DNA from: Collinsella sp. AF20-14LB
GTDB taxonomy: Bacteria; Actinomycetota; Coriobacteriia; Coriobacteriales; Coriobacteriaceae
Direction of reading: 5' to 3'
Assembly: GCF_003459505.1 (NCBI RefSeq)
Contig: NZ_QRWD01000025.1
Span: 1-23,313, forward strand
DNA: 23,313 bases
The position numbers were made by a program, and so were the translations under genes. Positions within the stretch are counted from its first letter, which is position 1, and the number at the start of each line of letters is the position of its first letter. Positions 8,245-17,508 of the stretch are shown here, in pieces. The notes below the pieces were generated by a model. The model was not told where the DNA came from, ran no database searches, and worked only from the letters and a program-made list of their open reading frames with translations.

Positions 8245-8562
8245 ATGGGAGTCAGAACAGCTAACGTGCAGCCGGGAAACATCGGTGAGACGCTGACGGG
8301 ACTGGCCGAGGTGATTCACGGTCGTCGCGACGCATCGCCGCAGGAGAGCTATACCGCGCGTCTGCTGACCGACGTCGAGGACGAGCTTCTCAAGAAGCTT
8401 GCCGAGGAGGCGAGCGAGGTGATCATGGCCTGCAAGGATAACGACCACGATCACATCCGCTACGAGGCCGGCGACCTGATCTACCACCTGCTCGTGACGC
8501 TCGAGCGCTACGGCATCACCCTCGACGAACTGGCCGGCGAACTCAACGCCCGCCGCCACTAG
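8245..8562 (+). CDS. hisE: Phosphoribosyl-ATP pyrophosphohydrolase
   Basis: HisE removes pyrophosphate from phosphoribosyl-ATP, the second step. It belongs to the all-alpha MazG-like NTP pyrophosphohydrolase superfamily. The metal-binding helices are visible as KKLAEEASEVIMAC and YEAGDLIYHLLV. The 105 residues fit the stand-alone enzyme. The ATG has GAGAGGAAA upstream. It is the last gene of the operon; its TAG lies inside the left arm of the inverted repeat at 8558-8590. Confidence 0.94.
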   Translation: MGVRTANVQPGNIGETLTGLAEVIHGRRDASPQESYTARLLTDVEDELLKKLAEEASEVIMACKDNDHDHIRYEAGDLIYHLLVTLERYGITLDELAGELNARRH

Positions 8563-8590
8563 TCATTGGGGACGTTCTTAAACGACTAGT
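8558..8590 (+). repeat. Inverted repeat at the hisE / phosphatase convergent junction
   Basis: ACTAGTC at 8558-8564 pairs with GACTAGT at 8584-8590, and GCC/GGC just outside can extend the stem past a small bulge. The arms contain the hisE stop and touch the stop of the convergent gene. The interior reads TTGGGGACGTTCTTAAAC and shares the GGGGAC core with other palindromes in this window. It could end both transcripts, but there is no strong T run. Confidence 0.6.
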
Positions 8591-9501
8591 TAGGCGAGGG
8601 GCGTGGATTCCCATTCGCCGGTGGGGTGGGGGATATCGAAGGCCCGGTAGCCGCAGTCGTAGGCGTGGGCCTGGGTCTCGCGGATGTTCCAGCAGATGTC
8701 GCAGGCGCGGTGCGCGTCCGAGCCAAAGGTGATGGGCACCTCGGCATGGGCGAAGCGGCGCAACAGCCCGGTCGCGGGGTAGTAATCGTCGAGCCCCTTG
8801 CGCGGTGCGGCGGTCGAGACCTCAACGCGGCGACCCGTATCGTGGGCGCATTCGGCCATCTGCTCCCAAAACGGCGCGGGGTCAAAGTCGGGTGCAAAGC
8901 CGTCCTTCGAAAAGCGCATGACCAGGTCGGGATGGGCCATCGCGTCAAAGTTGAGTGAGCTTTCGCAAGCACGGCACCAGTCGTCGACGTAGCACTCCCA
9001 CACGCCGCGCACGCCTAAGTTTTCCCAAACATGCAGGTTGGTATCGTCGTCGATCCAACCGCAAAGGGAATCGGGTGTATCGGGGCGCGCGACGTCCTCT
9101 GTCCCTGCCGTGCCCGCGGCGCCTGCCGCAATATCGCCCGGGTTGCCAATCCAGTGCACGCTGCCCAGACGTACGACGGCGCCCTGGGACCAGTGCTCTT
9201 CCAAGGGCTCGCAGCCCTCGTACCAATCGCATTCAAAGCCATAGATAAGCTCGAGCTCCGGCGCGATTTGCGCGGCAAGCTTGCGGGCGTCCTCAAATGC
9301 CAGGCGATGCGCCGTCAGGTCGTCCTCGACAACCTGCACTTCGCAGTTGGCGTCCATGCTGGCGGGCAGGGTGAGGTGGTCAGTCGAGACCATGACGCGG
9401 CAGCCGGCCGCAGCAGCGGCGCGGACGTTGTCCTCAAACGAGGCATGGCCATCCGAAAACGAGGTGTGGGTATGGCAATCGACCAGCGGGCAGGCGGACA
9501 T
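8590..9501 (-). CDS. PHP-family histidinol-phosphatase (HisJ/HisK type)
   Basis: This is a metal-dependent phosphoesterase of the PHP superfamily, proposed to convert histidinol phosphate to histidinol. The motifs are DCHTHTSFSDG (His10, His12, Asp17), STDHL (Asp41/His42), GFECDWY, SVHWIG, DAMAHPDL, and GSDAHRA near 260-266, so the trinuclear metal site looks intact. The open frame runs up to 9786. I chose ATG 9501 because AAGGAG lies just before it and the PHP domain starts at once, giving 303 residues. It converges with the his operon, whose HisB lacks a phosphatase domain, and this supports the assignment. Other PHP phosphatases act on different substrates, so substrate identity is inferred. 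Confidence 0.82.
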   Translation of the reverse strand: MSACPLVDCHTHTSFSDGHASFEDNVRAAAAAGCRVMVSTDHLTLPASMDANCEVQVVEDDLTAHRLAFEDARKLAAQIAPELELIYGFECDWYEGCEPLEEHWSQGAVVRLGSVHWIGNPGDIAAGAAGTAGTEDVARPDTPDSLCGWIDDDTNLHVWENLGVRGVWECYVDDWCRACESSLNFDAMAHPDLVMRFSKDGFAPDFDPAPFWEQMAECAHDTGRRVEVSTAAPRKGLDDYYPATGLLRRFAHAEVPITFGSDAHRACDICWNIRETQAHAYDCGYRAFDIPHPTGEWESTPLA

Positions 9502-9533
9502 GGCGACTCCTTTGCATTTGGCGAATCCGTTCC

Positions 9534-9539
9534 ATTGTA
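9534..9539 (-). promoter_or_regulatory. Possible -10 box of the phosphatase gene
   Basis: On the minus strand TACAAT lies about 33 bases upstream of the ATG at 9501. No good -35 match is visible at the usual distance. The preceding gene's stop lies at 9621, so this is the only room for a promoter of its own. Confidence 0.3.
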
Positions 9540-9620
9540 ATGGCGCAGCCTCGGCGCGGCGGGAACGCTGCAAGTCGAAACCGACTGGAAAGGGCAGGCG
9601 GCGCGTGCCGGCGCCGGCGA

Positions 9621-10040
9621 CTACTTGTTTCGTGTCGCCGCTCGTTTGGACTGCACGGTTATAATCGCGTGCCGCACGGCGGTGACGGGACGATAGCGGA
9701 TCATACGCGGTCCTGACCAGCGCATGACCTCGCGGATCTTCTCGCGCATGGCAGGCCGGTAGCAATGCGAAGGACAGGCCGAGCAAAATGTCTTGGTGCC
9801 CATGTGCGGGCAGTGCTCAATGCGCGCGATGGCGTATTTCTGCAGCTCGGCGCATTCAGGGCAGAGCGTAATGGTCCGAAGGCCGAGCTTCACGCGCACG
9901 GACTCATCGTTGCCAGCCTGTTCGACCGCATGCCCGCCGCCATGATGCCCGCGGCACCACAGTGCAATCATCTGCGACACCATCTGGGCCTCGCGTGCAC
10001 GTTTGCGCGCCAGCTCCGGCGTGTCGGCGGTGCGCGCCAT
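9621..10040 (-). CDS. YgbA-type nitrous oxide-stimulated promoter family protein
   Basis: The 139 residues contain the hallmark of the Escherichia coli YgbA family (PF11756): a CRGHHGG-type N-terminal motif, LCPECAEL, HCPHMGTKTFCSACPSHCYRP and MREKIREVMRWSGPRM. The many paired cysteines and histidines suggest a metal or iron-sulphur site. Members are known mainly through induction by nitrogen oxides; the biochemical role is not settled. The ATG overlaps the stop of the upstream ABC exporter by one base (TAATG), so the two are co-translated. The C-terminal tail after about residue 120 is basic and poorly conserved. Family membership is well supported; a role in nitrosative or redox stress is inference. 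Confidence 0.85.
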   Translation of the reverse strand: MARTADTPELARKRAREAQMVSQMIALWCRGHHGGGHAVEQAGNDESVRVKLGLRTITLCPECAELQKYAIARIEHCPHMGTKTFCSACPSHCYRPAMREKIREVMRWSGPRMIRYRPVTAVRHAIITVQSKRAATRNK

Positions 10041-13000
10041 TAGCTCAGCCTCCCGTGCTCGACCGAAAGCGAGAAATCGGCAAACGCGCAGGTGCTGGCA
10101 CGGTGGCTTACGAGCACAATGGTCTTGCCGCGGCGCTTGAGCTCGTCAACGGCCTGCATTACGGCTGCCTCGTTGAGAGCGTCAAGTGCGCTGGTGGGCT
10201 CGTCGAGCAAGATGAAAGGCGCGTCGTTGAGGAAGATGCGCGCAAGGCCGATGCGCTGGCGCTCGCCGCCCGAAAGCGAGTCGCCCAGCTCGGCAACGGG
10301 CGTGTCGAGACCCTGCGGCAGGCGGTCGATGAGGGCGGTAAGCGAAGCGGAGCGGCAAGCGTCGAGCAGCTCGGCATCGGTGGCGCTGGCGTGCGCAACC
10401 AGCAGATTCTCGCGTACGGTGCCGCAGAACAGATGTGTGTCCTGGGTCATATAGGCCTCGTGGCTGCGCAGGCTCGCCGTGTTGATGTGGCGGGCATCGA
10501 CGCCGCTCACCGTGATGGTGCCAGCTGCGGGGTCCCAAAAACACATGAGCAGCTTAAGCAGCGTCGACTTGCCCGAGCCCGAGCGCCCCATGATGCAGGT
10601 CATGGTACCGGGCGCAAAGGTGCAGGTCACGTCGTCGAGGATGAGACTCGCAGCGGTGTCGTTCGCGACCTGCTCTGTGGCGCCCGCACCGCCCGCGTCC
10701 ACGCCGCCCACATAGCTAAAGCTCACATGCTCGGCTGCGGCGCCGGCAAACTCAACGTTCTGTCCATCGGCGACCTCGGCGCACTGGGGCTGCTCGTCGA
10801 GCAAATCGAGCACGCGTGCGCCCGAGGCGAGCGTCTCCTGCAGTGAGGCGCCCAGGCGGCTCACGGCCATCACCGAGCCAAACGACGACACAAAGGTAAA
10901 GACGGCGACAAACGCTGCGGCAAAGTCAATCGTTCCCGCAGCCACCAGCTGCAGCGCACGCCCGAGCATCACCAGATTAGCCACAAGAATAAGCGCATCG
11001 GCTACGGCCTCGCTGACCGCCTGGCGGCGCTTGAGGCGCGCGTCCACGGCGCCGACTTGCTCGGTCAGCTTGCCCAGGGCACGGCTGCGATCGGTGCCAC
11101 CGGCAAACTGGATGGTCTCGCCCGCGCCGCGCAGACTGTCGAGTACAAAGGCGCCCAGCTTACCGGCGCCCTCGCGGCTCTGGCGGCCGGTGGTGCCGCA
11201 TGCCTTGGCCGAGGTCAGGGGCAGCAGCACGCCCAGGACCGCGTAGGCCACGAGCGCGATGCCCGCGAGCTCGGGGCTCACAGCCAGCAAAAAGCCCTCA
11301 AACACAACGGTGCAGACCAGAGCTATGGCAATGGGCGAGATGGTGTGCGCGTAGAAGACCTCGAGCAGCTCGATATCCGAGGTGACCAGGCTCACGAGCT
11401 CGCCCTTGCCGCGGCCCTCGAGCTTGGCGGGGGCGAGCTGGCGCAGGGCGCCAAACACCAGGTCGCGAATGTGTGCGAGCAGACGGAATGCGATGTAATG
11501 GTTGCAGAGCTGCTCGCCGTAGTGGAGCGGCCCGCGCGCGATGCCGCAGGCGGCGCAGGCCGCGCATGCTGCGATAAGACCAAGCCCCAAGGCGTTGCGG
11601 CCCAGCGCGGCCATAAGGCCAAGGGCGCCAAAGGCCGGCACGAACGCGGCGGTGAGCATGCCGATGCTGCCCAGCGCGACGGCTAGCACAAGCCAGCCGG
11701 CAAGCGGTCGGACGAGCCCCATCATGCGCCACATGATGGACGGCGCCGAGCGACGGGCGCGGCCGGAGTCAGGCGCCGCGGCAGCGGAAGACGAACTAGT
11801 ACCGTTGAGGCCATCGGCACAGGCGGCGCTGCCGTCAACAGCCTCAACCGCGCCGGCATCCTCAGCATCACCCTCTGCATACGCATATGCCGAGAGCTGC
11901 TTCTGGCTGTTCCACATGCGCGCATAGGCGCCCGCGGCGGCCAAGAGCTCGCCGTGAGTCCCGTGCTCGGCAATGCGGCCGCGTTCCAGCACCAGGATCT
12001 GATCGGCGTCCACGATCGTCGACAGGCGGTGTGCCACCACAATTACAGTGTGCCCGCCGGCAAGCGACGCGATGACCTCGCCGATCGCGGCCTCGCTTGC
12101 GGCATCGACGTTGCTCGTAGCCTCGTCAAACACATAGATCGGCGAGTCGTGCAGCAGGGCGCGGGCCATGCACACGCGCTGGCGCTGACCGCCCGAAAGG
12201 TTGGTGCCGCCCTCGTTAATCACCATGTCGAGCCCGCCGTTGGCCTGCACAAAGGCCGCCACGCGCGTGCGGTCGAGTGCGCGCAAAAGCTCGGTATCGG
12301 TGGCGCTGGGCTGGGCGAGCAGCAGGCTGTCGCGCAGGGTGCCGGCAAACAGGTAACCGTTGATGGGCACCAGGGTGACGGCGCGCATGAGTGAGGCGGC
12401 CGTGGCGTCGCGCAGCTCGACGCCGCCGATGCGAACGCTGCCACGGTAGGCACCCTTGCGGCCCGCGATGATCCCCGCGAGCGTGGACTTGCCGCCGCCA
12501 CTTTCGCCCACGAGTGCCACGAGCGAGCCGTGTGCAATGGTCGCGCTGGCGCTGTCCAGCACCGTGCGGTCGCCGTATGCATAACTCACGCCCGCGAGCT
12601 CGACATCGCCGCGACCGTCAAGCTCGACATCGCCGCGCTCGGGCTCGGGCGTATCCAAAATGCCAAACATGCGGCGCGAGGCGGCCATGCCGTTCATGGC
12701 CGTGTGGAACAGCGATCCCAGGCGGCGCATTGGCAAAAAGAACTCCTGCGACAGAAAGACGATGAGAAAGGCCGCCTCAAAGCCAATCTTGCCCGTGGCG
12801 AGCTGCAGCGCGGTTACGATAATGCCGAGCGCGGCGCCCATGTAGACGACCAGGTCCATAACGCAAATGGAACGCAGCTGCATCACCAGCAGGCGCATGG
12901 TCGCTGCGCGGAAACGCTCGGACTCGGCGTTGATACGCTCGTGCCAACTGCGATCGGCCTGGTAGACCTTAAGGGTAGTGAGACCCTGCACGGCTTCCAG

Positions 13001-13606
13001 GAACATGCCGCCAAGATCGACATAGCTGCCCCAGTACTCGGCACCGATCTTTTTGGCGTTGCGCATGACCATCATAATGGAGACGGGAATGACCGGAACG
13101 CAGGCGAGCAGCAGCGCGGCGGGAAAACCCGCCTGGCCCACGAGCAGCACAAACAGCGTGATGGGCGCCAAGCCGGCAAAGAAGAGCTGCGGCAGGTAGC
13201 CGCCAAAGTACACCTGGAGTTGCGTGGCGCCCTCGACGCTGGTCTGGACGGCCTCGGCGGTGGGGACGGTCTCGGTGTAGGAGGGGCCGAGTGCGGTGAG
13301 CTTGTCGTAGACGAGTGAGCGCACGCGGCGGACGGCCTCGAACGCGGCCTTGTCGCCGGCGCGTTGGGCCAGGTAGATGGAGGCGGCGCGCACGATGATG
13401 GCGGCGGCGAGCGGCAAGGCCGCCTGTGCGAGGGCATCGACGGCGAGTGCGGCGGAAAGGCCGTCCGTGACGATGCCGCCCAAGATGCGCGCAAGCACCC
13501 ACATCACCGTGATGTTTGCCATGAGCGCGATCCACTTAAACAGGACGCTTGCCATAATGTAGGGCGTTGCCTGCGGAACCAGGGAGAAGAGCCGCTTCTC
13601 GAACAT
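10040..13606 (-). CDS. Fused double ABC exporter, CydD+CydC-like
   Basis: The 1188-residue protein joins two complete half-exporters. Half one has a membrane domain (residues 1 to about 330) and an ATPase with Walker A GESGGGKST near 366, LSGGQRQR near 475, VFDEATS and VVAHRLS. A Ser/Ala/Asp-rich linker spans about 575-625. Half two has a membrane domain to about 920 and an ATPase with GRSGSGKST near 1005, LSGGERQR, FILLDEPTS and LVSHRAS. Both sites look catalytically complete. The first membrane domain carries CydD-like stretches (YFGGYLPQ, EFFLPMRRLGSLFH), suggesting a thiol exporter (cysteine/glutathione) needed for cytochrome bd. Cysteines cluster in LIAACAACAACG of the second half. The ATG has AGGAGG five bases upstream. 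A siderophore- or peptide-type heterodimeric exporter remains possible. It is co-translated with the YgbA-type gene. Confidence 0.85.
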   Translation of the reverse strand: MFEKRLFSLVPQATPYIMASVLFKWIALMANITVMWVLARILGGIVTDGLSAALAVDALAQAALPLAAAIIVRAASIYLAQRAGDKAAFEAVRRVRSLVYDKLTALGPSYTETVPTAEAVQTSVEGATQLQVYFGGYLPQLFFAGLAPITLFVLLVGQAGFPAALLLACVPVIPVSIMMVMRNAKKIGAEYWGSYVDLGGMFLEAVQGLTTLKVYQADRSWHERINAESERFRAATMRLLVMQLRSICVMDLVVYMGAALGIIVTALQLATGKIGFEAAFLIVFLSQEFFLPMRRLGSLFHTAMNGMAASRRMFGILDTPEPERGDVELDGRGDVELAGVSYAYGDRTVLDSASATIAHGSLVALVGESGGGKSTLAGIIAGRKGAYRGSVRIGGVELRDATAASLMRAVTLVPINGYLFAGTLRDSLLLAQPSATDTELLRALDRTRVAAFVQANGGLDMVINEGGTNLSGGQRQRVCMARALLHDSPIYVFDEATSNVDAASEAAIGEVIASLAGGHTVIVVAHRLSTIVDADQILVLERGRIAEHGTHGELLAAAGAYARMWNSQKQLSAYAYAEGDAEDAGAVEAVDGSAACADGLNGTSSSSAAAAPDSGRARRSAPSIMWRMMGLVRPLAGWLVLAVALGSIGMLTAAFVPAFGALGLMAALGRNALGLGLIAACAACAACGIARGPLHYGEQLCNHYIAFRLLAHIRDLVFGALRQLAPAKLEGRGKGELVSLVTSDIELLEVFYAHTISPIAIALVCTVVFEGFLLAVSPELAGIALVAYAVLGVLLPLTSAKACGTTGRQSREGAGKLGAFVLDSLRGAGETIQFAGGTDRSRALGKLTEQVGAVDARLKRRQAVSEAVADALILVANLVMLGRALQLVAAGTIDFAAAFVAVFTFVSSFGSVMAVSRLGASLQETLASGARVLDLLDEQPQCAEVADGQNVEFAGAAAEHVSFSYVGGVDAGGAGATEQVANDTAASLILDDVTCTFAPGTMTCIMGRSGSGKSTLLKLLMCFWDPAAGTITVSGVDARHINTASLRSHEAYMTQDTHLFCGTVRENLLVAHASATDAELLDACRSASLTALIDRLPQGLDTPVAELGDSLSGGERQRIGLARIFLNDAPFILLDEPTSALDALNEAAVMQAVDELKRRGKTIVLVSHRASTCAFADFSLSVEHGRLS

Positions 13607-13653
13607 GAAACCTCCTATGCCGTAACGGTGCCGGGTGGGGTCCTCGGCAGCCG

Positions 13654-13669
13654 CTTAGTTAGCCAAATG
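13654..13669 (-). promoter_or_regulatory. GGCTAACTAAG box upstream of the ABC exporter
   Basis: The minus strand reads CATTTGGCTAACTAAG about 50 bases before the exporter ATG. It matches one of the two boxes at the enolase promoter in 13 of 16 positions. The core resembles half of the DtxR/IdeR iron-box consensus. The regulatory meaning is inferred. Confidence 0.4.
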
Positions 13670-13818
13670 CAACTAGAGTAACATCGTGCAGCGGGTAAGT
13701 ATGCCGAGGGTAATTTTTGGTCGATGAACTGCGTAGAAAGTCCAAAATTGTTGAGTGCGGCGAACTTTGTGGTGGACGGAGTGCGGGCGCAATTCTGATC
13801 GTGTGCGGCCTCGCTCCA

Positions 13819-13883
13819 AAACGTGTACGTCAGCCTCCAAAACCGACAAAAAATGACATGTTTGGAGGCTGACGTACACGTTT
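13819..13883 (+). repeat. Perfect 23-bp inverted repeat (large intergenic palindrome)
   Basis: Positions 13819-13841 are perfectly complementary to 13861-13883, with a 19-nt A-rich loop. The arms begin AAACGTGTACGTCAGC. A second short arm pair (CCTCGC at 13809-13814 with GCGAGG at 13892-13897) can extend the structure to about 89 bases. It lies in the 383-base gap between the divergent ABC exporter and the LarC-like gene. It could be a REP/MITE-like element, a two-way transcription barrier or an operator. No transposase is next to it. Confidence 0.9.
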
Positions 13884-13989
13884 AGATAGGGGCGAGGGCG
13901 GCGACGGACGAAAGTCACGCCTGCGCCACGTCCGATGTGCTAGCGTTTGGGTGAACAAAACGAGCCCGCGCGGAAAGGATCCGGACCGT

Positions 13990-14475
13990 ATGCAATGCGA
14001 TAGCACATCCCCGCTGTCTCGCGAGACCGATGCGCCCGAAACTATCGTCAAGCTGGAGTGCGACATCGATGACGCGTCGCCCGAGGTGCTCGCCTACGCC
14101 GCTGACCGCCTGCGCGAGGCCGGCGCCCGCGAGGTGCACTGGCTGTCCCTCTACTGCAAAAAGGGCCGCCCCGGATGGCAGTTGCAGGTGATCTGCTCGC
14201 ACGAGGATATCGAGCGCCTACAGACGATTATCTTTTTGGAGACCACGACCAACGCCGTTCGTCGCCAGGTGATGGAACGCGTCTGCCTGCCGCGTCGTTT
14301 TGAGCAGGTAGCGACGCCTTGGGGAGAGGTGGCCGTCAAAGTAGCCACCCTGCCCGACGGCAGCGAGCGCGCGGCTCCCGAGTACGAGGATTGCGCCCGT
14401 CTTGCCCGCGAGCACAACGTGCCGCTCCAGCGCGTGATGCAGGCGGCACAAGCCTCGGCACTGCGATTCGAGTAA
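13990..14475 (+). CDS. Stand-alone LarC C-terminal-domain protein
   Basis: The protein matches the C-terminal half of LarC, the enzyme that inserts nickel into the pincer cofactor of lactate racemase. Seen are LECDIDDASPEVLAYAADRL, a YCKKGRPGWQLQVIC stretch, FLETTTNAVRRQ, WGEVAVKVA and EYEDCARLA, in the LarC order. The N-terminal LarC domain, usually present in about 400-residue proteins or in a frameshifted partner, is absent both here and just upstream. The frame is open from a GTG at 13951. I prefer ATG 13990 because GAAAGGA lies 10 bases before it, giving 161 residues. It starts a run with the phosphodiesterase and mazG. Whether it acts on nickel without its partner domain is unknown. Confidence 0.82.
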   Translation: MQCDSTSPLSRETDAPETIVKLECDIDDASPEVLAYAADRLREAGAREVHWLSLYCKKGRPGWQLQVICSHEDIERLQTIIFLETTTNAVRRQVMERVCLPRRFEQVATPWGEVAVKVATLPDGSERAAPEYEDCARLAREHNVPLQRVMQAAQASALRFE

Positions 14476-14546
14476 CACGGTAGATGGGCTCCACATCCGC
14501 CGGACCCCGTATTCAGCTCCCATCAACCCCACCCGAAAGGACCACC

Positions 14547-15095
14547 ATGAAATACCTCATCGCCTCCGATATCCACGGCTCGGCATACTGGACCGAGCGC
14601 CTCTGCTCCGCCATCGAATCCGAGCAGCCCGACCGCATCGTGCTGCTGGGCGACCTGCTCTACCACGGCCCGCGCAACGACCTGCCGCGCGACTACGCCC
14701 CCAAGCGTGTGATTCCGCTGCTCAACGCCCTGGCCGACCGCATCATCGCGGTGCGCGGCAACTGCGACGCCGAGGTCGACCAGATGGTCCTCGACTTCCC
14801 CGTCATGGCCGACTACGCCACGCTGTTCGACGAGGCCGGCCGCGAGCTGTTCCTGACACACGGCCGCGTCTTTGGCGCCGGCATGCACAACAGCGTCGAC
14901 CACGCGCCCGCGCTGCCCGAGGGCTCCGCGCTCGTCTACGGCCACACGCACATCAAGGTTAACGAGGCAAGCGAGGCGCACCCGGGCCTGTGGCTCTTCA
15001 ACCCCGGCAGCGTGAGCATTCCCAAGGACGGTACGCACAGCTACGGTATCTACGAGGGCGGCGCGTTCCGTCACGTGATTCTGGAGGAGGAATAA
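14547..15095 (+). CDS. YfcE/MJ0936-type metallophosphodiesterase
   Basis: This is a calcineurin-like metallophosphoesterase of 182 residues, the size of Escherichia coli YfcE. All metal-site motifs are present: ASDIHG, LLGDLLYHGPR, VRGNCD, LTHGR, YGHTH and NPGSVSIP. Family members hydrolyse phosphodiesters such as bis-pNPP with manganese; the natural substrate is not known. The frame is open from 14484, but ATG 14547 has GAAAGGA just upstream and puts the DIHG motif near residue 8, as in the family. mazG starts two bases after its stop. Confidence 0.9.
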   Translation: MKYLIASDIHGSAYWTERLCSAIESEQPDRIVLLGDLLYHGPRNDLPRDYAPKRVIPLLNALADRIIAVRGNCDAEVDQMVLDFPVMADYATLFDEAGRELFLTHGRVFGAGMHNSVDHAPALPEGSALVYGHTHIKVNEASEAHPGLWLFNPGSVSIPKDGTHSYGIYEGGAFRHVILEEE

Positions 15096-15097
15096 CC

Positions 15098-15958
15098 ATG
15101 GCGCAGCATATGGCTCAGCAAAATGCCGAGGGTTCGCGCGACCTGTCCACGCTGGTCGACGCGTCGGCCGAGCTGCAGCATTTGGTGCAGACCATCTGGC
15201 GTCTGCGTCAGCCCGATGGCTGTCCGTGGGACCGCGAACAGACGCATCAGAGCATCGGCAAGAACATGATCGAGGAAGCCTACGAGGCGCTCGATTGCAT
15301 CGAGGCGGACGACGTGGCGCATTTGCGCGAGGAGCTGGGCGACGTGCTCATGCAGGTCGTACTGCATGCGCAGATTGCGGCGGACGCCGGTGAGTTTACG
15401 CTGGCCGATGTGGCACGCGATATCGACGCCAAACTCATCCGCCGCCACCCGCACGTGTTTGGCGATGCGAATGCCGACAGCCCCGACGAGGTACTCAAGA
15501 TCTGGGACGAGGTCAAGCTTGCCGAGAAGGCTGCCAAGGACAAGGCCGTGGCAGCGGGTGAGGCTGCGCCCGAGGGCCTGCTCGACGGCGTGCCCGCGCA
15601 CCTGCCGGCGCTGATGCAGGCTCAGAAGGTGTCGCGCAAGGCAGCGGCCGTGGGCTTTGAGTGGGAGACGGTCCAGGACGTGTGGGACGAGGTCGCTGAG
15701 GAGCGTGCCGAGTTTGAGGCCGAGGCTCCCGGCTCGCCCGAGCGCGAGATGGAGTTTGGCGACCTGCTCTTTGCCCTGGTCAACGTTGCGCGCAAGGAGG
15801 GAATTGACGCCGAGAGCGCCCTGCGTGCCAGTACGGCAAAGTTCCGCCGCCGCTGGGCCGCGATGGAGCAGATGGCGGCCGACGCCCACGTGGATCTGGC
15901 CGAGCTTTCGACCCACGGCCTCAATGACCTCTGGGATGCCGCAAAGGCAGAGGAGTAA
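15098..15958 (+). CDS. mazG: Nucleoside triphosphate pyrophosphohydrolase MazG
   Basis: MazG hydrolyses (d)NTPs to monophosphates and cleans the nucleotide pool. The 286 residues show the tandem arrangement of the long form. The first MazG domain has RLRQPDGCPWDREQTHQS, MIEEAYEALDCI and LREELGDVLMQVVLHAQI, carrying the metal-binding EExxE and ExxD residues. The second domain begins near DGVPAHLPALMQAQKVSRKAAAVGF and has EFGDLLFALVNVAR. I chose ATG 15098, two bases after the phosphodiesterase stop and preceded by GGAGGAGGAA, rather than further upstream in the same open frame. A terminator follows directly. Confidence 0.93.
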   Translation: MAQHMAQQNAEGSRDLSTLVDASAELQHLVQTIWRLRQPDGCPWDREQTHQSIGKNMIEEAYEALDCIEADDVAHLREELGDVLMQVVLHAQIAADAGEFTLADVARDIDAKLIRRHPHVFGDANADSPDEVLKIWDEVKLAEKAAKDKAVAAGEAAPEGLLDGVPAHLPALMQAQKVSRKAAAVGFEWETVQDVWDEVAEERAEFEAEAPGSPEREMEFGDLLFALVNVARKEGIDAESALRASTAKFRRRWAAMEQMAADAHVDLAELSTHGLNDLWDAAKAEE

Positions 15959-15965
15959 GACTGCG

Positions 15966-16007
15966 GGGGCGACGGGACGGACTTGTCCCATCGCCCCTAT
16001 TATTTTT
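15966..16007 (+). terminator. Intrinsic terminator after mazG
   Basis: GGGGCGA (15966-15972) and GGGAC (15974-15978) pair with GTCCC (15985-15989) and TCGCCCC (15991-15997), with one C/A mismatch and a 6-nt loop. The T-rich tract 15998-16007 follows. Confidence 0.9.
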
Positions 16008-16014
16008 AAAAAGA

Positions 16015-16044
16015 TTGTATCCCTTGGCTAACTTAGGGCATAAT
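16015..16044 (+). promoter_or_regulatory. Probable promoter of eno
   Basis: TTGTAT (16015-16020) and CATAAT (16039-16044) are 18 bp apart and lie just after the mazG terminator, about 100 bases before the enolase ATG. The long untranslated leader and the flanking boxes suggest regulation. Confidence 0.6.
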
Positions 16045-16072
16045 GCAAAAAGTGCGATAAGGCTAACTTATG
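16024..16072 (+). promoter_or_regulatory. Pair of GGCTAACTTA boxes over the eno promoter
   Basis: GGCTAACTTA occurs at 16026-16035, inside the -35/-10 spacer, and again at 16061-16070, just downstream of the expected transcription start. The second sits in a small palindrome (ATAAG, five bases, CTTAT). The placement is that of repressor sites. A DtxR-like metal regulator is suggested by the GGCTAAC core, but this is a guess. Confidence 0.45.
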
Positions 16073-16134
16073 AACCTGCGCGCCGCTGTAGCGTGCAAGC
16101 CGTGTCGCCAAGCATTCAACCCGTTTCCAAGTGA

Positions 16135-17436
<1,302 letters not shown>

Positions 17437-17508
17437 GCAGCGGCGTGTGCGGGGGCGGGGAAGACTCGGATTCGCCTTGCTCCAGCCGGGCGCTGTTGAG
17501 CACCATTG

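Noticed and set aside
9502..9786. N-terminal extension of the PHP phosphatase
   Set aside because: The first 95 residues of the open frame look noncoding; the ATG at 9501 has AAGGAG and is followed at once by the PHP motif.
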